Assembly (NCBI GenBank): GCA_947384775.1
Contig: CANDIF010000010.1
Coordinates: 1 to 48,987, forward strand
Origin: an uncultured Clostridium sp.
GTDB lineage: Bacteria > Bacillota > Clostridia > TANB77 > CAG-508
Direction of reading: 5' to 3'
DNA length: 48,987 nt
The notes under the pieces are model-generated. The model saw only the letters and a program-made list of their open reading frames with translations, searched no databases and was not told where the DNA came from. Every line of letters starts with the position of its first letter. The first letter of the stretch is position 1. Both the position numbers and the translations under genes were made by a program. Positions 24,723 through 32,314 of the stretch are shown here, piece by piece.

Positions 24723-27653
24723 TTATATAAAGTCTATTTTTACCTGTATATCTTCTAGTTTGAATGAACCTATATCTCCACATGCATGACTCATATGCTC
24801 TGAGAAAAATCCAAAACTTTTTGGGTACATTCTATCACCTCTGCCAACAACATCAATTGGTATATCTGGTGAGAAATCAGAAGTAAATATATATCCTGTA
24901 TCTGTTACTTTGATTGCAACTCTTCCACTAAACATTGCTTGTCTTCCACTTCCTTGGATTGGCACATTTAGACTTTGGACTAAAGTTAAATTCTCAAATG
25001 TTGAGCTATTTTTATTTTTATTATATACAAATTTATATATTGATCCACTACCACCTGATGTAAATTGTCCCCTAAAGTTAACACTAAACAAATATCCTTC
25101 TAAAGTATTTCCACTCTCGACAACATTAAACATAAGTCCTGCCGCATTAAAACTATGTCCACAGTATACTGCAAAAGAGAAACTATATTCTGTAATTTTT
25201 AAATGGTCCGACGCCACTGTAGTCCAAATAGCACCTTTACCTGGATTATATCCATTTCCTACCATATTAATGTTAGATCCATTTGCTGTATCTTCACCAC
25301 GATTTATTTTAGATATTGATGGCGTAAAGTCTTCTCTCCACTGTAATCCTCCTAAAGAAATTGACCAAATTGCATATAAATCTACACTATCTTCAAATAT
25401 ATAACTGTTTCCTTTTTCGTATGTTACAACTTCTGCATTTGGATCCAGAGACCAACCTGTACATATTAATTTTATATATCGATCATTTGTTGTTGCTACT
25501 GGTATTTTTGTTGATATTGTTGTTCTTACATTTGGTAAAGCTTCTTGATCTTCTGGCATATTTGTAACTCCTGTTACTATTCCTATAGAAGATGCTTTTG
25601 CTGGTATATTCTCATGGTATCTTATCATTATACCCAAATCTGCTGCAAGTTCTACATTCTGATAATATCTTTCTCGTGCTAATGCCTCTTTATATGCCTT
25701 TATTTGCATATGTTTAACTGTTTTTTGGTCAGGTGTTAATGATGCATCTTGTTTTTCATCTAGTCTTTCATATTCAGCTTTATTTATTATACAATCATAG
25801 CAGGCTTCATCAGATTTAGTTGATGTTGAATTTTGATCTACATGTTGATAATAATAGGTAGTCTCCTTATTTTTTTGCTCATATGTCCTTAATGAATATT
25901 CTACGCTTCTGTAACCTATATAATCATCTTTTACATCATTTTTCGTTAAGTTTACGCAATATGGTCTGTGATACTTTTGAGATTTACTTGAAAAGAATAA
26001 TTCATCTGGATCTACATAATCTCTATTTTGTGTACTTGTTGCTATTGCATAATTATTATATGTTTTTAATCCTATTGGTACTCCTTGGAAAAATGCTATC
26101 ATTGAAAGATTTTTAAAAACTTGATCCCAGTCTGAGCTTGTAAGTACTGGTAATTTATATTCATTTTTACTATTTCTTGAATAATTTGATATTGATAAAT
26201 TCAAATTCGAATTTATACTATCTATCATTATATTTCTTTTATGTTCCCATATTGGTGATCCTTCTACTTCTATATCATTATCCTTTGTTATTACAAATAT
26301 ATTCTTTAGTGTTTCTGTTACATTTTTATATTGTTTGTTTGTTTCATCATATGCAATCTTGGTTTGAACTATTTCTCCACCTAGTCGTTGTCCTATCCAT
26401 TTTGTAAAAGCATATCCTTCTACATAATAGCTTATAGCACTATAGTCCATATATATTGCACTAAATCCATATTTTAGAACATCTTTTATCTCTGTATCAA
26501 TTACTTCTACACCTGGACCTACTTCTGTTATTTTTTTAGAATCTGTTTTTAAACTTATATACCATTTTCCCTTATCTCTTCCATTCAATGCCTGAAATAA
26601 TTTTTTATATGTACTTCCATCACCTGTTAAAACAGATACTGATTTGAATCTACATCCTTCGTCATCTGCTTTTAATGTAGGTGAATTATTAAGATAATTT
26701 CTTTTTTTAGTTGCATCACTTATTGTAAAGAATTCATCTTTAGTCTCATCATAGTAAAGCTTTTCACCTGTTATGTCATATATATATTTACATGTTCTAA
26801 GAAAAGGTTGATTATTACTTTCTTCTATATATAGTACTTGTTCTGTTAATATCTCTGCATTTATGTTGGAACCTTTATATGTTGCTCCATCTACTCTTGC
26901 TTCTAGTACAATATCATCTTCTTTTCTTGGATCACTGCTTTTAAATCTTATTCGTGGTAATTTTCTCCATTCATCGCCTTCAAATGCTATTAAGCATCCT
27001 TGCTCTTGTATATCTTTTGCAGCATCTTTTCCATATATATATATTCTATTATCTAATGTATAGTTTATTGTTACATTTACTGTTCCTTTTCTATATGTCC
27101 CTGAGTATGCTATTTGATTACTTAGTGAATGTTTATATACTTTTTTTGCTTGTGATGCATCTGTTGTAAATGAAGCTGCTCCATTTGCTGGTTTATATGC
27201 TACATCATTTAATGCCCCATCTGTTGAATATTCTGTTGTTAATTCTGTTCCATTATAATATAATTGAACTCCTTGCTCATTTTCCAATACTTCTGATACA
27301 TATGCTGGTGCATATATATAATATCCACTATACATTGTAACTGCTACTGCGGGTATGTAATTTGTCATATATTCTTTTGAAGTTCCTGATATATTTAAGT
27401 TATTTGCTAAACTTGTTAAAAAGGTGTTTACACTTGCATTTACATTTCTTCTTTCTTCGCCTTTTTTCTCTCTCCAATTTACAGTATTTATTTCGTATGC
27501 TTTTATTCCTTCTTTTACTGATGATGATAGTTTTGCATTGTATTCTGATTGTTTTTCGAGTGTATCTTCTTGTAATTTCAGGTAATACCCTAGTATCATT
27601 AATAAAGGCAATATTATTACTAAAAATATTATAGCTAAATTTTGTATTTTCAT
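24723..27653 (-). CDS. Large TadE/TadG-like surface protein, last gene of the Tad-like operon
   Basis: 976 residues, anchored by an N-terminal hydrophobic helix (LAIIFLVIILPLLMILGYYL) followed by a coiled-coil-like stretch, the plan of Tad pseudopilins. About 90-560 is a beta-rich region of unknown fold with many Tyr and Asn residues. A Cys/His pair region near 610-660 (YHRPYCVNL, ACYDCI) could bind metal. Around 730-785 is a module ending in VDLYAIW, resembling an InlB B-repeat/Listeria-Bacteroides repeat. The last 180 residues (AVYCGHSFNAAGLMFNV, VAIKVTDTGYIF) look like a jelly-roll lectin-type domain. It lacks a sortase motif and lies 20 bp behind the VWA gene. I infer a pilus-associated adhesin; the binding target is unknown. 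Confidence 0.8.
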   Translation of the reverse strand: MKIQNLAIIFLVIILPLLMILGYYLKLQEDTLEKQSEYNAKLSSSVKEGIKAYEINTVNWREKKGEERRNVNASVNTFLTSLANNLNISGTSKEYMTNYIPAVAVTMYSGYYIYAPAYVSEVLENEQGVQLYYNGTELTTEYSTDGALNDVAYKPANGAASFTTDASQAKKVYKHSLSNQIAYSGTYRKGTVNVTINYTLDNRIYIYGKDAAKDIQEQGCLIAFEGDEWRKLPRIRFKSSDPRKEDDIVLEARVDGATYKGSNINAEILTEQVLYIEESNNQPFLRTCKYIYDITGEKLYYDETKDEFFTISDATKKRNYLNNSPTLKADDEGCRFKSVSVLTGDGSTYKKLFQALNGRDKGKWYISLKTDSKKITEVGPGVEVIDTEIKDVLKYGFSAIYMDYSAISYYVEGYAFTKWIGQRLGGEIVQTKIAYDETNKQYKNVTETLKNIFVITKDNDIEVEGSPIWEHKRNIMIDSINSNLNLSISNYSRNSKNEYKLPVLTSSDWDQVFKNLSMIAFFQGVPIGLKTYNNYAIATSTQNRDYVDPDELFFSSKSQKYHRPYCVNLTKNDVKDDYIGYRSVEYSLRTYEQKNKETTYYYQHVDQNSTSTKSDEACYDCIINKAEYERLDEKQDASLTPDQKTVKHMQIKAYKEALARERYYQNVELAADLGIMIRYHENIPAKASSIGIVTGVTNMPEDQEALPNVRTTISTKIPVATTNDRYIKLICTGWSLDPNAEVVTYEKGNSYIFEDSVDLYAIWSISLGGLQWREDFTPSISKINRGEDTANGSNINMVGNGYNPGKGAIWTTVASDHLKITEYSFSFAVYCGHSFNAAGLMFNVVESGNTLEGYLFSVNFRGQFTSGGSGSIYKFVYNKNKNSSTFENLTLVQSLNVPIQGSGRQAMFSGRVAIKVTDTGYIFTSDFSPDIPIDVVGRGDRMYPKSFGFFSEHMSHACGDIGSFKLEDIQVKIDFI

Positions 27654-27673
27654 ATTATTAACTCCTCACCAGT

Positions 27674-29116
27674 TTATCTTGCATTAAAACTTATTTCTAT
27701 TGTTACATCATTTAAGTTCGGTTTTCCGATGCTTGCTGCTACATTTCGTAAATCTAAATAATACTTTCCTCCACTTTGTACTATTTCGTTTCCTCTAAAA
27801 GGATTTTCTCCATATGTGTATTCTACACCATTTATTTTAATTTTTATTGGTTTACTCATATCTAAACCATCTAATAATACCCTTCCATTATTTGAAGTTA
27901 CTTCTGCTGTAGAGTCTGTTGTTACCGTTTTAGTTTGTGTAAGCATATTAACGATATCTCCCTTTACAATTCCATTAGGTAAATGCCCTCCATATTTAGT
28001 TCCTAAAGTTGTCTTCCATAAATCTATCTTATTTCCTAGAGATCCCGCTCCGCAACATCCCATTGTATAAAGAATATCAATAGTATCTAAATTCGTTTTT
28101 ATTACGCCATTTGCTGCATTTCGTTCAGTATCAGATCCACCAGTCCAAGACATAAAACAAATTATGTTCAATCTATTGTTTCCCATACTTTCCTGTTTTA
28201 GCTTTTGTACTGCTCGTGATAGTGCTTCTTTATAATTACCACTAAATGCTGTAGTACTTATTTGATGAGAATTTGGGGGATTACCCTTACTACATTCTGC
28301 TTTTAATGTTCTTGGATTTGCAGTTTCTATAAATCCCAAATAGAATTGAGGTCCCATATTATTTAAACTTGAATAAATACTTTCAATCGCCGTAAACATT
28401 CTTGTATCTGTTTTACCAGCGTGATATGGGGTACAGCTACTTTCTGAATCTAATATAACTACCATATTTATGCCTGCTCTTCCTACTGTAATAGTCTCTT
28501 CTTTATGTATTTGCATTTTTACTTTTCGTTCTTTAAACTCTCGTATTACTGTTTTTCCATCTGCTTGTTTTGGGTCTTCTTTCCCTGAACTTGTTACTAA
28601 TGCTGCTGACGATGCCCCTATTGTATATGCATCTTTTCCAACTATTTGGTAAAACATATTTTTAAATTGTGTACCAATTGTTACATTCGTATTTTTTACA
28701 GTTACCACAATATAATCATCTTTTTTTAAATTATATTCTCCATTTTCGTTGTTTTTTATTTCATCTAAAATTTTAGCTGTTATATTTTCTGTATATATAG
28801 AATAATATAACGTTTCTCCTTTTGTATTTTTATTTGTAATTACTGTTTTTCTTTCTGGGTTATCATCTAAAAGTTGTAGTTCAATTTGAATATCAAAATT
28901 ATTTCCTGTTGCACTGATTTTTTGAACTAATTGATTATAATCAAATGTTGTTACTTTTCCCTTTTCTGCTATTGTATTTACGAAATCTGCGACAGCTGTT
29001 TCTACCGTTGTTTGTGCTATCTCATCGTGTTGACTTGCAACTGCAACTACTGGAAAAATAAACATTATTAAAACTGCTAAAAATATCCCAATTATTTCCA
29101 TTAGTGTATCTGTCAT
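27674..29116 (-). CDS. Pilin-like protein with von Willebrand A-like domain (TadG-like)
   Basis: 480 residues. The first 170 are clearly paralogous to the whole 175-residue protein encoded next upstream: the same start (M-T/S-DTL), hydrophobic helix, DEIA motif, ATGN(N/S)F and the VKNTNVT motif. A VWA-like domain follows (about 215-395), beginning INMVVILDSESSC; this resembles the MIDAS motif DxSxS but has Glu in place of the middle Ser. CGAGSLG and LNIICFMSWTGG occupy later positions of the fold. A small beta domain ends the protein. VWA domains on pilin-like stalks are known for TadG and for pilus-tip adhesins, so a tip or surface adhesin is likely. The start is 85 bp from the preceding gene. 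Confidence 0.85.
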   Translation of the reverse strand: MTDTLMEIIGIFLAVLIMFIFPVVAVASQHDEIAQTTVETAVADFVNTIAEKGKVTTFDYNQLVQKISATGNNFDIQIELQLLDDNPERKTVITNKNTKGETLYYSIYTENITAKILDEIKNNENGEYNLKKDDYIVVTVKNTNVTIGTQFKNMFYQIVGKDAYTIGASSAALVTSSGKEDPKQADGKTVIREFKERKVKMQIHKEETITVGRAGINMVVILDSESSCTPYHAGKTDTRMFTAIESIYSSLNNMGPQFYLGFIETANPRTLKAECSKGNPPNSHQISTTAFSGNYKEALSRAVQKLKQESMGNNRLNIICFMSWTGGSDTERNAANGVIKTNLDTIDILYTMGCCGAGSLGNKIDLWKTTLGTKYGGHLPNGIVKGDIVNMLTQTKTVTTDSTAEVTSNNGRVLLDGLDMSKPIKIKINGVEYTYGENPFRGNEIVQSGGKYYLDLRNVAASIGKPNLNDVTIEISFNAR

Positions 29117-29154
29117 AAAAAAACCTCATTTACTTTTTATTTTTTATAATATAT

Positions 29155-29182
29155 ATGGGCTTGTTTTATACACAACGCCCAT
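29155..29182 (-). repeat. Hairpin between two pilin-like genes
   Basis: ATGGGC (29155-29160) pairs with GCCCAT (29177-29182), with an inner TTGT/ACAA, in the 85-bp gap between the 175-residue and 480-residue genes. On minus there is no T-run, so it may be a processing or stability element rather than a terminator. Confidence 0.4.
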
Positions 29183-29201
29183 ACTTTAATTTTATTTAGT
29201 T

Positions 29202-29729
29202 TTATTTTACTCCTGTTACTGATACTAAGGCTGCTGCATTTACATCTATAGTAGCTGTTTTCTTTCCTACTATTTGGTAGAAAAATTGTTGTAATTGTTT
29301 TCCTAATGTTACATTTGTATTTTTTACAGACACTATAAAGTAGCTTCCTTTGGTTAACATATATTGTCCTTCTGAGTTTATTTTATTTAAAATTGTGTTA
29401 TTATATTCTGTATGAGTTAAATTTTCTCCTACTACATTTAATGCTGTTGTTGCTGAACCTTTTACACCTGGATTGTCTCCAAATACTTGAACTTGCATAT
29501 CTATTTCAAAACTATTTCCTGTTGCATCTAGTGCTCTTAAAAATTCATCATAATCACTAGAAGTAATCTTCCCTTGAGTTGCCTCTTTGTTTACAAATTC
29601 TTCAACCAATGCTTTTGTTGCACTTTCTGCTATTTCATCATTTTGATTTGCTGTAAATACGCTTGGTATCATAAACATTATTACAAGTATTGCTGTCATT
29701 GTTATTATTGTTATTAATGTATCTGACAT
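29202..29729 (-). CDS. Pilin-like protein (paralogue of the VWA protein's N terminus)
   Basis: 175 residues: a very short N terminus (MSDTL), one hydrophobic helix of about 20 residues, a DEIAE motif just after it, then a mixed alpha/beta globular domain with ATGNSFEIDMQVQVFGDNPG and SVKNTNVTLGKQLQQFFYQ. Its whole length aligns with the first 170 residues of the downstream 480-residue VWA protein. No prepilin peptidase site is visible. It is probably a minor filament subunit. The start follows AGGAGG. Confidence 0.85.
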   Translation of the reverse strand: MSDTLITIITMTAILVIMFMIPSVFTANQNDEIAESATKALVEEFVNKEATQGKITSSDYDEFLRALDATGNSFEIDMQVQVFGDNPGVKGSATTALNVVGENLTHTEYNNTILNKINSEGQYMLTKGSYFIVSVKNTNVTLGKQLQQFFYQIVGKKTATIDVNAAALVSVTGVK

Positions 29730-29746
29730 ATTATTTTACCTCCTAT

Positions 29747-30277
29747 TTATTTTAATGTATACGTCACAATAACTTTATTATCTCCTTGAGTTATTTGTAA
29801 TTTTGTTCCGTCATCTCCCATTACATATTCTCCCCCAAGGCTTCCTTTGTTAGTTACTTCTACTATATTTTCATAATATGTATCTCTATCGTTTAGTTTA
29901 TTATTTACAAAGTTTATTAAATAATTAGCATTTGCAACTTCATTTGTATCTATTATTTTTTTTGAGCTACCTTTTATTTCTGTTACTTTACCAGTATAAT
30001 TGAATATATACTTTTCTGTTGAGCTTTTGTTTACTATTATAAAGGTATCTGATTGTTTTTTGTATAGACTTGCTATTATGGCATCTTTACTTACTTCTCT
30101 TCCTTTAATCTGACTTCCACTTTCTACCCATTCATAATAATTAGTTTTATCAGAATGCCATAATATACTATCTGCTGTATCTTTTGCACTTGTGAAAGAG
30201 TGCATTGTTATGGATAGTGCTACTACAAATACAAATACTGCAAAAGCCATTTTCAATGCATCTACTGCATTTTCCAT
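29747..30277 (-). CDS. Pilin-like protein
   Basis: 176 residues: MENAVDALKMAFAVFVFVVA begins with only nine residues before a long hydrophobic helix, then a soluble domain of alternating beta strands (FIIVNKSSTEKYIFNYTGKV, TKLQITQGDNKVIVTYTLK). The MENA start is shared with three other small proteins of the operon. The start follows GGAGGG. It lies 112 bp behind the 128-residue pilin gene, a gap that holds two perfect hairpins. Confidence 0.85.
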   Translation of the reverse strand: MENAVDALKMAFAVFVFVVALSITMHSFTSAKDTADSILWHSDKTNYYEWVESGSQIKGREVSKDAIIASLYKKQSDTFIIVNKSSTEKYIFNYTGKVTEIKGSSKKIIDTNEVANANYLINFVNNKLNDRDTYYENIVEVTNKGSLGGEYVMGDDGTKLQITQGDNKVIVTYTLK

Positions 30278-30310
30278 AACATATATCCCTCCTTCTTTAA
30301 GTTTAAAAAT

Positions 30311-30378
30311 GAGTTATCCTCAACTTAAAGCATAATTTAATTATGCTCTAGGTTCAGGATAAGCTCTTCGCTTATCCT
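30311..30378 (-). promoter_or_regulatory. Overlapping hairpins between two pilin genes
   Basis: AGCATAAT/ATTATGCT (30329-30336, 30340-30347) and AGGATAAGC/GCTTATCCT (30356-30364, 30370-30378) are perfect stems. GAGTTATCC (30311-30319) can instead pair with GGATAAGCTC (30357-30366, one bulge), so two mutually exclusive folds are possible. No T-run follows. It may control read-through, processing or stability of the mRNA. Confidence 0.4.
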
Positions 30379-30389
30379 TTTATGTATAT

Positions 30390-30776
30390 CTATTTACCTG
30401 TTGTTTCTGCTTTTATAGTTATTTTGCTAATATATCCATTGTCATAATCAGCTTCTACTGTATATTTTTTAGAAGATTTTAAAGTTTTATTTATATCTGC
30501 AGGCTCTAATGTAATTTGATGTTCTTGATCGCTGTCTTTTGCATTACTTGCATTAACTGCTGAAACTAATGCACGAATTTGACTTGCAGTTTGGTGTTCT
30601 CCTAAATATGGTGTAAAATTAGAGTTGAATGTTCTTATTGCTATTTGTCCTGCACTGTCTTCTACTGATTTTGTTGTATCACCTGTTGAATTCATTATTA
30701 AAACACCTACACTTATTAGCAAAATTGAAATTAATATAGCACCAGCTATAATTAAAGCTTTTGATGCATTCTCCAT
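30390..30776 (-). CDS. Pilin-like protein, candidate major subunit
   Basis: 128 residues, the smallest of the group: MENASKALIIAGAILISILL begins the hydrophobic helix about seven residues from the N terminus, followed by a soluble domain with an Arg-Thr-Phe-Asn segment and a C-terminal beta hairpin (KKYTVEADYDNGYISKITIK). It has a strong AGGAGG site and, unlike the other pilins, its own near-consensus promoter about 110 bp upstream, so it may be the most abundant subunit. No Glu at position 5 of a mature pilin and no Gly before the helix are present, so processing by a PilD/TadV-type peptidase is not indicated. Confidence 0.85.
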   Translation of the reverse strand: MENASKALIIAGAILISILLISVGVLIMNSTGDTTKSVEDSAGQIAIRTFNSNFTPYLGEHQTASQIRALVSAVNASNAKDSDQEHQITLEPADINKTLKSSKKYTVEADYDNGYISKITIKAETTGK

Positions 30777-30884
30777 TTGCCTTCACCTCCTTAGTATCTT
30801 TTTTATTTTTTTCTTTATTTGTAATCTGGAAATTTCTTCGCCAGAATTTTAAAAACAGTATATTAATTTTTAAAATATAATTAT

Positions 30885-30912
30885 ATTATATCATATTTTG
30901 TATGTTTTTCAA
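30885..30912 (-). promoter_or_regulatory. Internal promoter for the 128-residue pilin
   Basis: On minus: TTGAAA (30912-30907), a 16-bp spacer and extended -10 TGATATAAT ending with TATAAT (30890-30885). It lies in the 174-bp gap, the longest inside the operon. Confidence 0.65.
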
Positions 30913-30950
30913 ACTTTTTGTCGTTTATTTTTTTGTATTTTTTTAGTTTT

Positions 30951-31385
30951 TTAATATTCAATTTGTTCAATTATCATTCTGCTTATTTTTCCTGTTTTTT
31001 TGTGATATTCAATAGATGTACATCTAAATTTTATTAAATTGAAATTTTCTAAAAATTGATTCATATCATGATTATTTATTTCTTCCATTGCATAAGTTTT
31101 TTCTACACTTATCATTTTAAGTTCTATTCTTATGCTGTCTTTAGCATCATCTATATAATATCCTTTTTCGTCTTTTGCAATTTTATTTTTTTCATTTTCA
31201 TTTATTGCTTTATTCATAAGTGATGTAACTTCTGTTCCATAAATTTCTTTATTTAAATAATATTCATATTCTTTATTGGTTTTATTTACACTTTCACTTG
31301 TTGTTTTCAAATTCATTGCTAGTCCAATTGCTGAGAATAACATTATAAGTAGTGGTATAAACATAAATAGTATTAATTTTTTCAT
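30951..31385 (-). CDS. Pilin-like membrane-anchored protein
   Basis: The start is set at the ATG at 31385, which follows GGAGGAG; the in-frame ATG at 31397 overlaps that site. 144 residues: MKKLILFMFIPLLIMLFSAI is a basic N terminus with a helix, different from the MENA pilins and more like a TadE/minor-pilin anchor. The soluble part is helical first (ESVNKTNKEYEYYLNKEIYG), then beta-rich with KFRCTSIEYHKKTGKISRM. The C-terminal layout (a strand, a turn with Gly-Lys, a strand) resembles that of its neighbours. Confidence 0.8.
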   Translation of the reverse strand: MKKLILFMFIPLLIMLFSAIGLAMNLKTTSESVNKTNKEYEYYLNKEIYGTEVTSLMNKAINENEKNKIAKDEKGYYIDDAKDSIRIELKMISVEKTYAMEEINNHDMNQFLENFNLIKFRCTSIEYHKKTGKISRMIIEQIEY

Positions 31386-31418
31386 GTACTCCTCCATGTG
31401 TTTAGTTATAAAATATAT

Positions 31419-31883
31419 TTAATTTTCTTTAAATGATATTTCACACACTTTACCTTCATTATCATATTTTATAGAATTTGCCACATATGAAAATGTATTT
31501 TTGTTTATTGTAGAATCACCTGATTTAACAGTTGTTAGTATATGGTCACTTAAAAATTGATTTAACTTGTTTTTATTCCAGGATGTTAAATTATTATTTC
31601 CTTTCACACTTCCTGTTGTTGTTCTAACATAAACAGCTATAGCCTCATCTCTTTGCTGAGATAAACTAACTAATGATACAATATCCTGTGCTGTAACATC
31701 TGTTCTTGCTTCATATACTTGAAAACTGCTGTTATATTTATTTAACTCAACTGTTGACCATCTTGTTGTTAGTGCATCTGCTGTATCACTATGTGTGATA
31801 AAAATTGTTACTCCTATTGATAAGACTAGTATTGCTAACAAAATTCCACCTGCAATAATTATAGCTTTTGTTGCATTCTCCAT
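31419..31883 (-). CDS. Pilin-like protein (MENATKA group)
   Basis: 154 residues: MENATKAIIIAGGILLAILV, a hydrophobic helix starting almost at the N terminus, then a soluble domain containing YNSSFQVYEARTDVTAQDIV, matched in the 134- and 128-residue neighbours by a similar 'position before helix 2' segment. It ends with KYDNEGKVCEISFKEN, the shared C-terminal strand-turn-strand. It is 14 bp behind the 134-residue gene. A filament subunit is the most likely role. Confidence 0.85.
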   Translation of the reverse strand: MENATKAIIIAGGILLAILVLSIGVTIFITHSDTADALTTRWSTVELNKYNSSFQVYEARTDVTAQDIVSLVSLSQQRDEAIAVYVRTTTGSVKGNNNLTSWNKNKLNQFLSDHILTTVKSGDSTINKNTFSYVANSIKYDNEGKVCEISFKEN

Positions 31884-31897
31884 AATATCAATCCTTT

Positions 31898-32302
31898 TTA
31901 TTTTCTAATAAATTTAAATGTCATACTATCTACATATCCTGTATTTTCATTGTAATGTATGTTTTCACATTTAAATATTGAAAGTTTATTTTGTTCTAGT
32001 TCTGTATTTATATCTATTCCATTAACAATTATTGTTACTGTATATGGTGAATCTTTTCCAAATTTGTGATTTACTTCTGCTGCTTTATTTACTACAGTAA
32101 GAATATCTGAACCATACATTACTTTTTTATTGTATGCTTCCCATTCTGCATTCCACTCGTTAATTTCTGCAATAACTTCTTTTCTATCTTTTGCTTCTTC
32201 CATTTGCTGTATATTGTTGAACATAGCAACCATAACACTTAAAACTAATAGTGCAAGTAATATTCCACCTGATATTAATATTGCTTTTGTTGCATTATCC
32301 AT
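31898..32302 (-). CDS. Pilin-like protein (MDNATKA group)
   Basis: 134 residues: MDNATKAILISGGILLALLV and then a charged helix (KDRKEVIAEINEWNAEWEAY) and a beta domain that ends NENTGYVDSMTFKFIRK. Same architecture as the 154- and 128-residue proteins, clearly paralogous at the N terminus. It is the first subunit gene after the membrane platform, 12 bp downstream. Confidence 0.85.
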   Translation of the reverse strand: MDNATKAILISGGILLALLVLSVMVAMFNNIQQMEEAKDRKEVIAEINEWNAEWEAYNKKVMYGSDILTVVNKAAEVNHKFGKDSPYTVTIIVNGIDINTELEQNKLSIFKCENIHYNENTGYVDSMTFKFIRK

Positions 32303-32314
32303 ATTCTTCTCCTT

